DNA of 64,000 nt, taken from positions 11,686,691 to 11,750,690 of the forward strand of contig CM012953.1 of NCBI GenBank assembly GCA_000181795.3. The letters are read 5' to 3'. The notes under the pieces were generated by a model. It worked only from the letters and a program-made list of their open reading frames with translations. It made no database searches and was not told the DNA's origin. A program made the translations under genes and the position numbers. Shown here piece by piece: positions 12,408-24,668 of the stretch (its first letter is position 1; each line of letters starts with the position of its first letter). This stretch comes from Trichinella spiralis. Lineage: Eukaryota; Nematoda; Enoplea; Trichinellida; Trichinellidae.

Positions 12408-15400
12408 TCAGTCCAAGTTTGTATCGGCAAACATGCTCGCACCACTCGACTTGCCATCCTTTTTGTTATTATCATCGTCCTTTTTATTATCCGATTGACC
12501 AGAAGGCGAAGTGAACATACTCTGCAACTTGGCCAACATTTTGCTGATCTTCGGATTCGACTGATATTTCAGCAAATTCATAGGATTTTTCTTCACATCT
12601 TCAAATACTCGAATCAATTCTGGATCCTGACAATAATCAATAATGAAAATGTAAAATCAAATGAAATTTTTGAAAAAGTTCATTGAATTCACACACGTTC
12701 ATAGCTTCCATAATTTCTGGATCGGACATGATGTTACCAAAATTAACCCCTGATAAATCTGGCATGTTTCCTCCCATATTTCCTAAAAAATCCTGAAACA
12801 AAACATACAATTAACTTGATAAATTAAAAAATAAATAAATACATTAAATGCTGATTTCAAAAAAAAACAACCATAATTAATTTAAGCAAATTTCACATGA
12901 GAAAAAAAATATGCGTATTTACAGCAAATGGATTGCCAGTTTGGGGTTTTTCATTTTCGGGAGAAGTTGGATTTTTCTTCTTTTCTTCGGCATTTGCAGT
13001 GTTGCTGCGTTCCGATCCACCTCCACCTCTTTGTTGCTGCTGCTGCTGTTTTCGTTCTTGCTTCTTACGTTCTTTTTTACGTTTATGTTCGACAAGTTTC
13101 TTCGCCTGAACAAAACCCACAATCCACCTCTTATTAACAACAATGAAGCAGATTAATCAATCAACTGATTAATTAATAATAAATAGTCATTTTCACTAGA
13201 GAAAAAATTATCTAAAAAAATTTTTTCATCATTACTCAATCAAAAAAAACAAACCATCACTAAGTGAAACAATATAAAAAAAGATTCGTTCAACAAATTA
13301 TTATCTTTCAATAGATGAGACAGATGATAATTTCTTTCTGTTTCACAATTTTTCTCCAATATGCATTAAAATTTTCAAATAAATTCCATGCACAAACACA
13401 CGTCTGGGAAGAAATATTAGATAATATTCTACTTATTATAAACAATTGATTAGAAAAAAAAACAACAACAACATTTGCATGATTGAAAAATACTGCTCAG
13501 CCGTGTGATTGGTAAACAAAGTGAAAATGTTCAAGTTGGTTTTTGCTGTTTTGCAATGCTATTTGCCTACTGCTACTGCTAGCTGCTTCTTCCCAGCAAA
13601 CAGAACGACGACACACTTCGCTTCACTAACATGCAAACACACACACACACACACGAGCACGTCAGAAACAAAGAATCTCAAGCAAAAGAATCCCATTCTT
13701 TATCGGCTGGAACAGCAGAAGTGATATAGTTTATATATTATATATCAGTAGCAGTAGCAGTAGCAGTAGGAATGATAGCAGCAACAGCAACTGCAACAGC
13801 AACAACAGCTTCAATGAAAAGCTAGTCATCTAAAGCTTTTCACATTCTGTCGTCATTGGAAACGAGCAAAAAAGAAAAAGTTGAGCTTTGAAAAGCCGAG
13901 CGAGTTCAGAGCGCCCATTAAAACGACAGCTGCACTGAACCGAGCAACATCAAGACAAGCAACTAAAAATACAACTACGCTCAGATTGGACGTGTTGGGT
14001 TTGTTGTCGAGCTCTTCAAACCCATTCCTTTCCTTTATAATAATTTTCTTTTTCCTGCAACCAATAATCAACTTTCTCTCCCCCCCTCCCACCCTCTCTC
14101 TTAATATCTCTCTCTCTCTCTCTCTCTCTCTGTGTTTTCAAGCTTGTTTTTGCTTTTCAGAACAAGCTTCACTGACGTAAACCGAGCGAACGCGTGCGAT
14201 CAGCGTGTGACAAGCATGAAACATCGTAACAACAAACGGCCCGTATCCAAATTCGAAAATTCCCACCATCACCGGATGTGGTGAATTTGCTCCTCTTCCT
14301 ACTCAGCTTTGCTGAATAAATGACCGAAAAATTTAAATAACCCTCTGAAGACACAGAAACGACGATGCTTGTTGAAACGTTTCACAAAACATCGCTGATC
14401 GCAGCCGTCTGTCATCATCTGCTGCTCCTTTCGACCCTGGTCGACGGAACAGGTAATTAATTGAAAGATCACCTCCTTTTCCACACGACACTATTCCGTA
14501 CATTTAATTATTAAGAAAAACGAATCCACCTCCAAAAAACCAAACCAACATACGGTTCTGCCAAGTCGAAGGAGCTGGCAGATGGCGGCACTGATGAAAA
14601 TCTTCTTCTTCTAGTCGACGACGAAGAAAATGACGACAGCCGGACGACCGTTGAACAACTTCGACGTATTTTTAGCAAAAAAATCAAACCCATCCAAGAC
14701 GAATTTCATTACAACGATTTCAATTCTCACTTCATGACAGGTAAACAAACATAAATTTGCTTGCTCTTCATCGATGTATTCGAATTCTTGTTCCATAGTT
14801 CAATATACTTATTATTATTATTCATTATATCCACCAAATTTTAATGAAATGGATATTGTGACCAGTTGGGAGGAGGAGAGCCAACACCAAAGTAATCTCT
14901 TGTATGGAGAAGAAGAGAAGTGCAGTGGATTATTATATTCAAGCATAATTGTTTCATTTTTCTGCCAAATGTTGATTGAATATTTTTGAAAACCAAATTG
15001 CAGAACGCGACATTGATGCCAAAGCTGTCGTGTTGGTAACGGGACCGGTAGGTTCGGGCAAAACGAGCCTGATCGCTCATCTGCTCGGCATGAAAGTCGA
15101 AGACATTGACGATTCATCACCATCATCATCATCGCAACAATATACGAACGGTAAACTTGTGTAAAACACAAACATTTCGTTGGATACAAATAAAACACGC
15201 CATCGTATATAGATGATGTGAACAATGATGGTCGTGGCGGCATTGGTCGGGGAAAATTCCTCGTTGTCGCAGATGCGTCGGACAAGGGCGTCGGCCGGAT
15301 GGACAGTGGTGATTCGTTGTTGGACGACCGGCATGGACCGTGGTTCGAGTGGTTCGGCCGTTTCGGTCGACAGTTCGTCGAACGGACGAGAACGTTGCGA

Positions 15401-18400
15401 GTGCAGAATCGTCTGCTTCGGCACGTGACGCTGGTCGAGGCGCCGCTTCCGTCGCCAGACCAAAGTGGTCAAAAGGAGACGCCCACGCAGGGGATATTCA
15501 ACGTGTTCGTCGACCGAGCCGACCTGGTGCTCGTCGTGGTCGAGCCGTGGTCGATACCAGTCGGCGAACAGTGGTCGTTCGGTGGGTTGTTGAAGCGCGT
15601 TAGCTGGAAAAAAGCCAACTTTTCGGTCAGCGACCACGACAGCCAGCTTCACCGCCATCGTGTCCGATTGGTCGTCAACAAAGCGGACACGGTGGACGAG
15701 GACCAACTGCGCCTGGCGTTCGGCTCGACAATGTGGTCGCTGGGAATGACGGCATTGGCAGGCGCGGTACCGCCGCCTGTGGTTTACTTCGGCTCATGGC
15801 TCCGAACCACCGAAGACGGTGGCGTTGCCGCCAAATTCCGCCGGGATCACATCCGCTTGACGGACGATCTGCTGATGCTGATCAACAACTGGATGCCGGA
15901 AAAGGTGGCTTCGTTGCGAGAGCACGCGAGCCGTGTAAAAGCGCACGCGATTCTAGTAGACGCCTACGTGCGAGCGTACCGGCGCCGGAAAAGTCTCCTT
16001 TTCGACGACCACGCCCTGGCGCGGTCAATTGTCGACACACCCCTGCGGTTCGGAGTGTACGAGTCGGCAGCTAGCCGGCTGGCCGTAAATCGACTGGGCT
16101 TACAACTCGACACTGTCGACCGAGAGTATGGCGCCTTTTTCGCCCTCCACCCGTTGGTCACCCAACGCGCTCTGAACGACCTCTGCCACTTCCTGTTCGG
16201 CTGCACCAAGATGGACAATCTCCAACAAGCCATCGACGTCGATTTGCCGTTGCTGCAGTCTCATTGGAAAATCAAAAACAAGAATAGCATCAACCGGCCT
16301 CGGATGTCACGTTCACCAACTGCAGAAGAAGATTCGTCGGAAAAAATGTTCACTTACAATGCCACAGCAGCCGCAACGCAAAAGCTTCACCACCACCACC
16401 ACAACAAAACCACCGCCACCACCATCGCGAGTAAGAAGAGAAAAACAATATGCAAAAAAAAATTTTTTTTTGTTTTCTTCATTCACACTACTTTTCTGTT
16501 AAGAAAATATTTCAACGTCAAATTCTGTGAACGATGCCGTCGTGAATGTGAAAAGGAAAAATGGCGTGAGAAAAAAAGAAAAGCAGGTACAAACTACTGT
16601 CCCCTGTCCGAAGTACAGACTCTCCTGTACACCGTCGGAAGACAAGCGTCAAAAGAAAGATGATGCAGATCAGAAGCAGTGTCCAAAGTATAGAATTTCT
16701 TGCAAACAAAATCTGACCGCAAGCAAGCAAGCGCCGTTGCAAAAATCCACCATCCCCACCACGTTACAACGTTGTCCCAAGTACAGGAAAACGTGCAAAT
16801 CAACGCCGGCACCGACTGACACTGCCACACCTTCCGCTGCTCCACCGACCCAGACAACAAAGCATTGTCCAATTTATCGAAAATCATGCAGCACCAAAGC
16901 ACAACAAAGCAGCAGCGGCAACGGAAGGCCAGAGTTGAACAAGAAAAAGCGTCATTGCGTGAAAAAGAGCAGGATGAAAAAGCAGCACATCGAAGAGCAG
17001 CTACGATTGAAAAAAACCAAGAAAACACCGCCCGCGGTTCCGGGGTGCAAAATTTACAGGAAAAGCTGCTCGCCGGCAAAATTGGAACCACCACAAGTGC
17101 AAAAGCCTCGCTGTCCCAAGTACCGCAAGACCGCATGCTCGAACCAAACCCTCACTGCGGCAGTGCCAGCGACCGTGCCGACACCGTCCCTAGCTGGGGG
17201 CACCGAATCTCTGACCACCGGGATAGGGTCCACGAAGCCATGCAACCGTTTTCGACTCTCCTGTCAAAAATTGCTAGCCAATCTTGCTTGACCGATCCGC
17301 CAAATAATTTTACCCGATACCCTGGGGTTTTTTTTCGGACAATTTTCCCTCATCCCCTGAAAATGTATCCTCGTCCAATTGTAATGTTTATCATTTTTAA
17401 ACTCAAACCTATTGTACACTTTCAAAAAGGGGGAATGGAAAAATACAGTTCGATTGAATATTGCAGAACAACAAGAAACACTTTTTGAAAATGAAACGGC
17501 ATTCTTATTATTAGATTTTTTTTCTTTCACAATTAATTCATAATTATAAAAAATAATCTGAAACATGCACAACTTTGTACTGAAGTGAAATTGAAAAATT
17601 TTAAGTCAAAGTAAAGTCGAAAAAATTTTCAATTTACATTCAAAAGCAGAAAACTTACGTATTCTTCAACTTCTTTGAGCCACTCGTAGCATTCTTCGTT
17701 GTAGTCGAGATTGTTGGCCTTGCACAGATCATAGTAAGCATCTTCCCAATGGCCCAGCATCCTTAACCACCACAAAGCCGTAAATGAACGTTTCAATTCA
17801 ACAAAATGCTCACCGATTCGCTTTTCCGCGGTATTTGTAAGCAATGGCGGCGTTCGGATTCAAACGAATCGCCTTGTTGCAATCACGAATAGCTGCCATT
17901 GGCTTTTTCAAATTCACCAACACTCTGAAAGTTATTTCAAAAATGGACAATCTTACAATTGCTGCATACTATATTTGAGAAGAAAAACAAATATGATTTC
18001 TACAACACATTATGTATAATGCTGCAAAAAATTAATATTGAAAAAATAATCTTACCCAGCCCGACGACCGTACAATAAAGTTGACACTGGATTTAAGCAA
18101 ATCGCCTCTGAATACAAGTCCAACGCTTTGTCATAATCCCCTTGAAAGATATAATTTCAAACGTTAAGAAAAAAGCAAAATCAACCTTTTAAATACCGTT
18201 CTTAGCTGCTTCCATTGCTTTCTGCTGTTTCGCATTGGAATTATCAATCATCTCTTCGGTTATCTGAAATATTTCAAAATTGTCCACACCATCAAAGATA
18301 TAATATTGTTTTCAATACTTCGACGTTTTCATCACCAAATGGAAGAAACATTTCGTCTTCGGGTTCCATCACCTTGACATTACTGAATTCTACACAAAAC

Positions 18401-19052
18401 AGATTTAGTGGAAAATAAAAGTAAAATTGGACATTTGAATTCAAATTTGATTTGTCGAGAATCAATGCATACGAAATTGTCTCAACGCGTCTAAAACCAT
18501 TTACACAATAATAATAATAATAATATATACCGTACCCAGTTCTGATTCGGACGAGCTTTCCTCTTCTTGTTCAGCTCTTTCCTGAAGTGAAATGACAATT
18601 ATGAATTATAAACCAGAGAAAATGATATTCCACTTCGAAATCCTACCTGTGCATTGTTAGCAGCGTTGTTGTTTTCTGGCGGCGGAACTGTTGCTCCCAA
18701 ACTAGAAAAAAATAACTGCAATCATGTGAAAAAAACTGAACAAAAATCCAAAAGAAAAATGAGGGGAAAAATTCTCGTTGACGTTGTTGAAAAATGTCAA
18801 CAGTTAATGATCATAATAAATTTTTAACTTGATCAGCTAAATCAAAAGCACAACTATTGGAATGTTGTTCAACAAATTTTATAAATACTGCTGGGAGATG
18901 AGCACTGAAATTATCATACGGAACACAGAAAGCCGATACCTTTCCAAGTATTCTTTGTAGAATGAAATACGCGAATTGTGGAGCAAACTTGGGTATTTCT
19001 TGCACTGTTCCACAAAACTGCGCAGCAAGTTCACTTGTTCCTTAGTGATCAT
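12408..19052 (-). CDS. ST13: Hsc70-interacting protein (Hip, ST13)
   Basis: Hip is a cytosolic Hsp70 co-chaperone that stabilises the ADP state and helps client transfer. About eleven exons run from 19052 to 12408. The N-terminus matches the Hip dimerisation segment ([19 protein letters not shown], then [14 protein letters not shown]). A Ser/Glu-rich acidic linker and GDENVEV follow, then [18 protein letters not shown] and three TPR units ([53 protein letters not shown]). Next is a charged helix ([19 protein letters not shown]). The STI1/DP domain is last ([38 protein letters not shown]). The 4553-base intron between the last TPR exon (ends 17659) and the charged-helix exon (begins 13105) joins in phase 0 and hosts an opposite-strand gene. 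An AG acceptor 11 bases before the ATG suggests trans-splicing or a 5' UTR intron. Confidence 0.93.
13630..14135. repeat. Cluster of microsatellites upstream of the nested gene
   Basis: Three simple tracts are visible: a CA run at about 13635-13655, a GTAGCA run at about 13746-13769 followed by a CAA/CAG-rich stretch to 13810, and a CT run at about 14106-14131. They lie inside the ST13 intron, upstream of the nested gene at 14365, so they overlap its likely promoter. Confidence 0.8.
14365..17291 (+). CDS. Secreted sarcalumenin/EHD-like dynamin-family GTPase with Cys-repeat tail
   Basis: Five exons (14365-14452, 14615-14740, 15004-15150, 15213-16430, 16504-17291), all joined in phase 1, give 788 residues. 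Exon 1 is a signal peptide ([12 protein letters not shown]). A helix with [17 protein letters not shown] matches the segment before the GTPase in EHD and sarcalumenin proteins. The P-loop is [12 protein letters not shown] and the guanine-specificity motif is [18 protein letters not shown], followed by [16 protein letters not shown] and [17 protein letters not shown], all EHD/sarcalumenin signatures. The switch-2 DxxG is degenerate ([10 protein letters not shown]). No EH domain is present. A His/Thr-rich linker leads to seven Cys-pair repeats of the form C-P-K-Y-R-x-[ST]-C (16602 to 17270), set in basic sequence. A luminal Ca2+-store role like sarcalumenin is inferred; no KDEL-type signal is seen. 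The tail has no family I recognise. The gene lies wholly within an ST13 intron on the opposite strand. Confidence 0.82.
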
Positions 19053-20797
19053 CTTTTCGTGCACTGTATTAAAACAAAATTTCACAAATTAATTATCTGG
19101 CTGAACGTGAAATTTATGAAACAACTCTTCATAAAAGTTGAATATAAATGAAAACGAGGTGACTATTTCAAATTTTTAAAATAATCCCTTAACAACATGA
19201 ATCTAATTCTTCTTTTCTACAATAATATAAAATGCACAATTCCCTATTTTCATTGGTAAAAAATTAATCATCGCGTTGTTTTGAGAACTATAATCATCAA
19301 TTGAAAACTGATGAAAACACAATAAATGTTATTTTGTGTAATAATATTAAAAAAAATAAAATTAAATCAAGTGAGATTAAATGAAAGAACTGCATAATGC
19401 GATTAACTGAGGACGATCTAGCCGATAAGATGGTTCTATAGGTATCAATGTGATTTTCATGCTTTAATGCAATGCGTCGATTTACTGTAACATCAAAATA
19501 AGAAAAATATCAAAACTCTGTTTTATCAATAAGAACTTAATCATTGTAAAAATTCTTTAGTAAATTCAGAGTTGTCAAAATTTTCAACTGAATTTTCTAT
19601 TCAACAATAACTAAGTTGTCAAAAAAAATTTTTTTTTTTCGAATACGTTACACAATACATTATAATATTGTTGAAATCTGCTTAAATTTCCAAATAACGT
19701 TGTTATTTCATAACGCAAAGTTTCGGTTCAATATTAATGAAAATGTCATATTTACCAAGATACACAGTAAAATATAATTAGGGATTAAATTTATTTTTCA
19801 AAAAAAGGGAAAAAAGTGTCGACTGTAAATAGGATACGTTAAGATATAAAGCTATTAAAATTGTAATTTAATGTGACAAAATGAACAGAAAATGATGTCT
19901 TTAATTTATTTTTTTGTACAATTTCATTTACTAATTCAAATGAAATACTACTAACACAATCTGTTTTCAGTACAAATAATTGAAGTGAAAGTAGTAAAAA
20001 CGAGGATGTTTCGGTATTTATATTTTTTTCAGTTAATTCAATACTTCAAAATACTGGAATTATTGAATAATTAATCTAAAATGCTAAATGTACGAGAGAT
20101 TATTGTTTTTTAGAAGCTACAGGAAGAAAAAGTTTACTTACAAGTTACAGTTATTGATATTTAATATAATTCAGCCGAATGGCAGAATACAATTTGGTAG
20201 AAAGTGAAATACCGTTAAAGTTTCCCAAAATCATCATAAAAAATACAATACGATTTCAAACACAATTTTCAAAACATAAATATATGTTTTATTAATGAAA
20301 TGGAAACATTTCCTCGACTAATAAATTTTTTAAATGTTAAACGGATATTCACTTCCAGGCATTCTATAAGTTCATCAAATTTTTTGTACGAATATGATCA
20401 ATAAATAAATATATTCAACTGGAAAAAAATATTTTTATGAATATTCAAAGGAAAAAGAAAAAAAAATTCAACATTCTTAAATTTTCATTTGCACATCATG
20501 ATTCATTTTCAAATGCAAAAAATTCACTTCCATGAACAGAAAAGAACATCATTATTATTATCTTGGATAAATAAATGCAGGAATGAATAACATATTATTC
20601 GCAGATAACTGCATTATATAAGGGATGCATTTACAAGTTAAAAAAAACAGCAAAAACTGAAAATGAAGTGTCACGAGGTGATGGTGATGAATAATTAATT
20701 AACAGACAGACTAGCTAGCTGGCTAGCCCGCTATATTTTCAGATTTAATTAAATAAAAAACAAAAACAACATTGCCTTTTCCATGCACCCAAGATCA
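19053..20797. other. Intergenic, no gene seen
   Basis: AT-rich spacer of 1.7 kb between the ST13 5' end and the 3' end of the SR-type gene, both minus strand. Only short chance ORFs. It includes the presumptive ST13 promoter and the 3' UTR of the SR-type gene. Confidence 0.45.
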
Positions 20798-23700
20798 CTA
20801 CTGGTCTGCGGCGTTTTTGTTCCGCTTAATTTTTCGTCTGCTTCTTTTCTGCTCTTCACGTCCGCTGTCGTCTGAAGTTGGCAAAGATCCGCTTGCTGTT
20901 GCTGCTGAAGAGCGGCCACGCCTTCTTTTCGACAAATGGTCACTTCCATTGCTGTGCACTGTTTCCGACGATTCGGCCGGGGTATGAGAAGCTGAACTAC
21001 CACTACCGCTGCTACTGCTGCTGCTGTTACTACTAATACTGTTACTAGTAGTAGCATTCGAGCCTAAATTTGGTATATAATTTCAAATTAATCACAAACA
21101 ATGAATATTGTCGTTAAAGGCTGCTCACTTTCTGATTCGCTTCTTCTTCTTCTTTTCTTGTTACTTCTTATCTTCTCCTTTTTTACTTTCCTCTTCCTCT
21201 TTCCAGTAGAAAAATCGCTACTCTCGCTGCAGCTATTACTACTAGTGTCAACAGTGCTTCTACTGTCGCGCATTCTTCTTCTCCTGTAAGTACCGCTTTT
21301 ACTTGAAGCACTGCTAACGCTGGTAACAGGCGACGACGCTGTAGACTTGCTGTTGTTGCTGCTGCTGCTGTTGCTATTACTACTGTGACTACTACTACTA
21401 CTACTACTACTATTACTACTACGGCTACGGATACTTCCAATTCTACTGCTGCTACTAGTGCTGCTAGTGCTGCTGCTGCCGCTATCAGCACTTGTGGAAC
21501 GATGCCTGCGTTGACGTCGACGATACGATTCCTCGTATACTTTTCTCGACCGACGACGATTATTAATACTACGACGACGCCTTTTATTATAAACCAACCC
21601 ATCATCATCTTCACCAACATCACGAATACGCGATCGTTTCCTGCGTCGACTGTTACTTTCAGAAGCTGACGTGGAAACCGACCGTCGACGTCGACGCTTC
21701 GATGACGCCTCAGACCCTCCAGCACGTCTCCAAGAATGACGCTCTGGAGACGCTGCTGCTGATCGCTCTTCTGACAATTTCTTCGGCTGGTCAGTCGATT
21801 TGACAGACAAGCCAGGACTGAGACGATGTTCCGGCTTGATGACTGCCCGCTTAGGGCGCAAATCCAAACCCAAAGCCGGATGCTCGTTTTCGCTTTCACT
21901 GCTACTAGCCGCGAAACAAGCCTGCTTGCCGATGCCGACCCTAACTTGCTGCGCAACTTCTTCAACAGGCTTGTTAGCACGTTTAAGCAAAGCGTTGTTT
22001 TTCATTTTCACGTACTGTTTCAACTGACGACTGATCAACGATTTGCTCGCTTGACGCTTTTCTTCCGTCAACAATGGTTCCACTGAACTTTTTTTCACTG
22101 ACAAATCCACTGGCATATTCACAACACTACTGGTGCTACTGTTGTTACTGTTGTTGTTGTTGTTGTTGATGATGATGCTGTTGTCGGTGCTAATGATGTT
22201 GCTGTTGTCACTGCTGCTGTTGTTGTTGTTGACGTTGTTTTGGTTGTTGTTGTTGATGATTGGAAAGATACTGTTTCCACTGATCTTGATAATGTTCGTC
22301 ATGTAACTGCTATCAAAGTTGCTAGTGATGTCACTGACAGACGGCACTTGCAGCACTGGTGGCGGCGGCGGTGGACCGACCGGCATGTCTATATCCTCAG
22401 GTCGAACTTTTGTCTTACGACCACTATTGGCCCAGGTCGAGGTGTACGTTGCATTCTGATTGTAGTACGTTGTGTATGTAGCATAACCATAACTGTAATT
22501 ATTGTAATATGATAAACTTTGATTCCACATCTGAGCATTATCGAATAACTCTTTTCTACTTCCATCGTTTGGGGTTATTCTTTGGCCATCTGCACTGGGA
22601 AAGTAAGCCGGCGAGCCGTCAGTCACTTTCACTGGCATCATCATATTTCCAAAAGAGTCAACAGGATGCAATGGCTGCATGTTCGCGCCTAACGGAAATA
22701 CTGGCTTTCCCTATAGTAGAAAGAAATTAAAGTCTATAATTGTCAATAGTTTACAATTACTTGCAGAAGTATAGCCATTAAGTTGACCACTTAACTGATG
22801 TCTTAAAAATCAGAAGAATAATTCAAAAATCAACAATTTGCATAAAATACCGATTACAACAACAACAAAATGTATATTTGCAACATGTACAACATATATA
22901 AATTAACATTGGGAATGTACTCCTAAAAGTAGAAAATATTCAGCTGCACTTATTAACCGAACACTTCATTGAACATTTGCATGTGAAAAAATCATATATC
23001 TTTTTCACACTTAGCCACACAATTTCTATAGCTTCATTCAAATGAGTCAATCTCTCAAATATGACCATTTCCATTCCCGAAGTAAACAAATAAAATGACA
23101 TGAAATTGCTTCGTTAAACTTGTAATGTTAACTTAAACTTTAAAAAAATATTGCTTACTTGACTATCCACAGGAACAATTGCCGTATTGTTGGGTCCAGT
23201 AGGAAACACTGGCATTCCATCCTCACTAACGGGAAATACTGGCTGGTTATTCTGATCAACAGGAAAGATGGGTTTATTATCTGGTCCAAGAGGAAATACC
23301 TAAAAATATGAAAAATAAATAAATATTAATAACGTAGACAATGTACATTAAGTAAACACTGCACATCTGCATTGCAACACAATATTTCTACAAAAATTTC
23401 ATCTCAGAATATAAATGAAACTTTTTTCATTTGAAAGCATAATTCTGAATGATAAAAATAGCTGAGCATTGATAAACTTAACGCACTGTTCAAAATTTGC
23501 ATGCACAAACAAACCCTTTTTCCTTCTGGTCCAAACGGCAACATTGGCTTGCCGTCAGCATTTACTGGGAATTTTGGTCGACCTTCTTCATCAGTAAATA
23601 AAGTGGTTGCCTTCAAATCCTGATCTTTATCATCTTTGCTCATCACATCGCTACCTGTGTCTAACTGATGCGCTGCTTCAGGTTCCGCAGCTGATGAACT

Positions 23701-24668
23701 TATTTTTTCTACAGATGATGCAGCCAAATCCAGCAATGATGATGACTCCGAAGCAACTGCATGTAAATCTGGATTTTCAATTGGTGCTTCGGGAGGTGGA
23801 GGTGGTGATTCCAGTAGTGGAAGAGGTGATTCTAATAGTGGAGGTGGAGGTGGAGATGGAGGTGGAGGTGGAATGTCGTCATCAGCAACAGCAGCTGTAA
23901 TTGCCAAATCAGCCTTATAATTGCTGCCATCTTTACCAAAATCTAAACTCAGAATCTGATTTTAACAACATAATTACACATTGCATACAATATAAATTAC
24001 ATTTCGAACTTACAGAAAGACTAGAAAATACGCAACAATTGGAATACTTGAAGAATACTTTACTTAAAAGATAAAATATTCCGTAAAACACTGCTTGCTC
24101 ATATTTAACTTTCATTTATTCTACACAAAGTTATTAACTACGGTTAAGTTCGATTTTAAAATGGTCAATTTCTTTTCATAACATATGCATTTCTTTTTTC
24201 CTTTGTTTTCATTTATCAAAGTATCAGCAGTAAAAATATTTTCTTACTAATATCTTATCAGCTGACAAAAATAAAAGTATAAAGTTATAATTTTACCAAT
24301 CAACTAATAACATTTATCGCCAGAACTCAAAACAAAAGCAAACATGACAATATCATGTGCGGAAAAGCAAATCCTAACAAAACATTTTAAATAAATAAAT
24401 AATAAAAATTTTTACCTGTGGCAGTATTGTCCCACAAAACAAATTCGCCATCTGGTCCTTGATAATACCAATAACCTTCTAAATTTTGCGCGTACCATCG
24501 CATCTCATCGTCGGTGTAATAACTGAACTGCGCATCAGAATGTTGAAATGTCAAACCGTGACAATAGGAAGTTGTTGTTACAGATGGTGTAGAATCATCA
24601 ATGCTAGCCGGTTGATATGATATATTGCTGATTACTGTATCGCTCCAATTTTGAGAAGTAAATGCCAT
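20798..24668 (-). CDS. SR-type Ser/Arg-rich nuclear protein with proline decapeptide repeats
   Basis: Five exons are seen: 24416-24668, about 23518-23942, 23161-23299, about 21131-22711 and 20798-21062. The N-terminus is aromatic-rich (MRWYAQNLEGYWYYQGPDGE). A Pro/Leu-rich stretch and an acidic Ser-rich segment follow. Then come about nine tandem ten-residue units of consensus P-V-F-P-[VL]-[GD]-x-[DN]-[GN]-K, crossing two introns in phase 0. After them come a Tyr/Asn-rich patch, poly-Asn and poly-Ser runs, and a long Arg/Ser-rich region (RRRRRSVSTSASESNSRRRK). The tail is Ser-rich and then Lys/Arg-rich, ending RNKNAADQ. RS regions imply a nuclear, probably splicing- or transcription-linked role, which is inference. 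I do not recognise the family. An acceptor AG lies two bases before the ATG. Confidence 0.75.

Noticed and set aside
13620-14135. CA, CAG/TAG and CT repeats considered as a CRISPR-like or satellite array
   Set aside because: They are unspaced simple microsatellites without unique spacers in a eukaryotic intron.
15077-15706. Minus-strand ORF opposite the sarcalumenin-like exon 4
   Set aside because: Shadow of a G+C-rich coding exon whose sense frame has clear GTPase motifs.
14998-16330. Dynein light intermediate chain as identity of the P-loop protein
   Set aside because: The P-loop looks similar, but the signal peptide, [13 protein letters not shown] helix and [23 protein letters not shown] segment fit EHD/sarcalumenin instead.
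16527-17291. Cys-repeat ORF as an independent gene
   Set aside because: It has no ATG at its beginning (the first codon is GTG), while a GT donor at 16431 and an AG at 16503 join it in phase 1 to the preceding GTPase exon.
21183-21980. Minus-strand hydrophobic Val/Ala-rich ORF
   Set aside because: It is a shifted frame of the AGC/AGT-repeat Ser-rich region of the SR-type gene; low complexity explains it.
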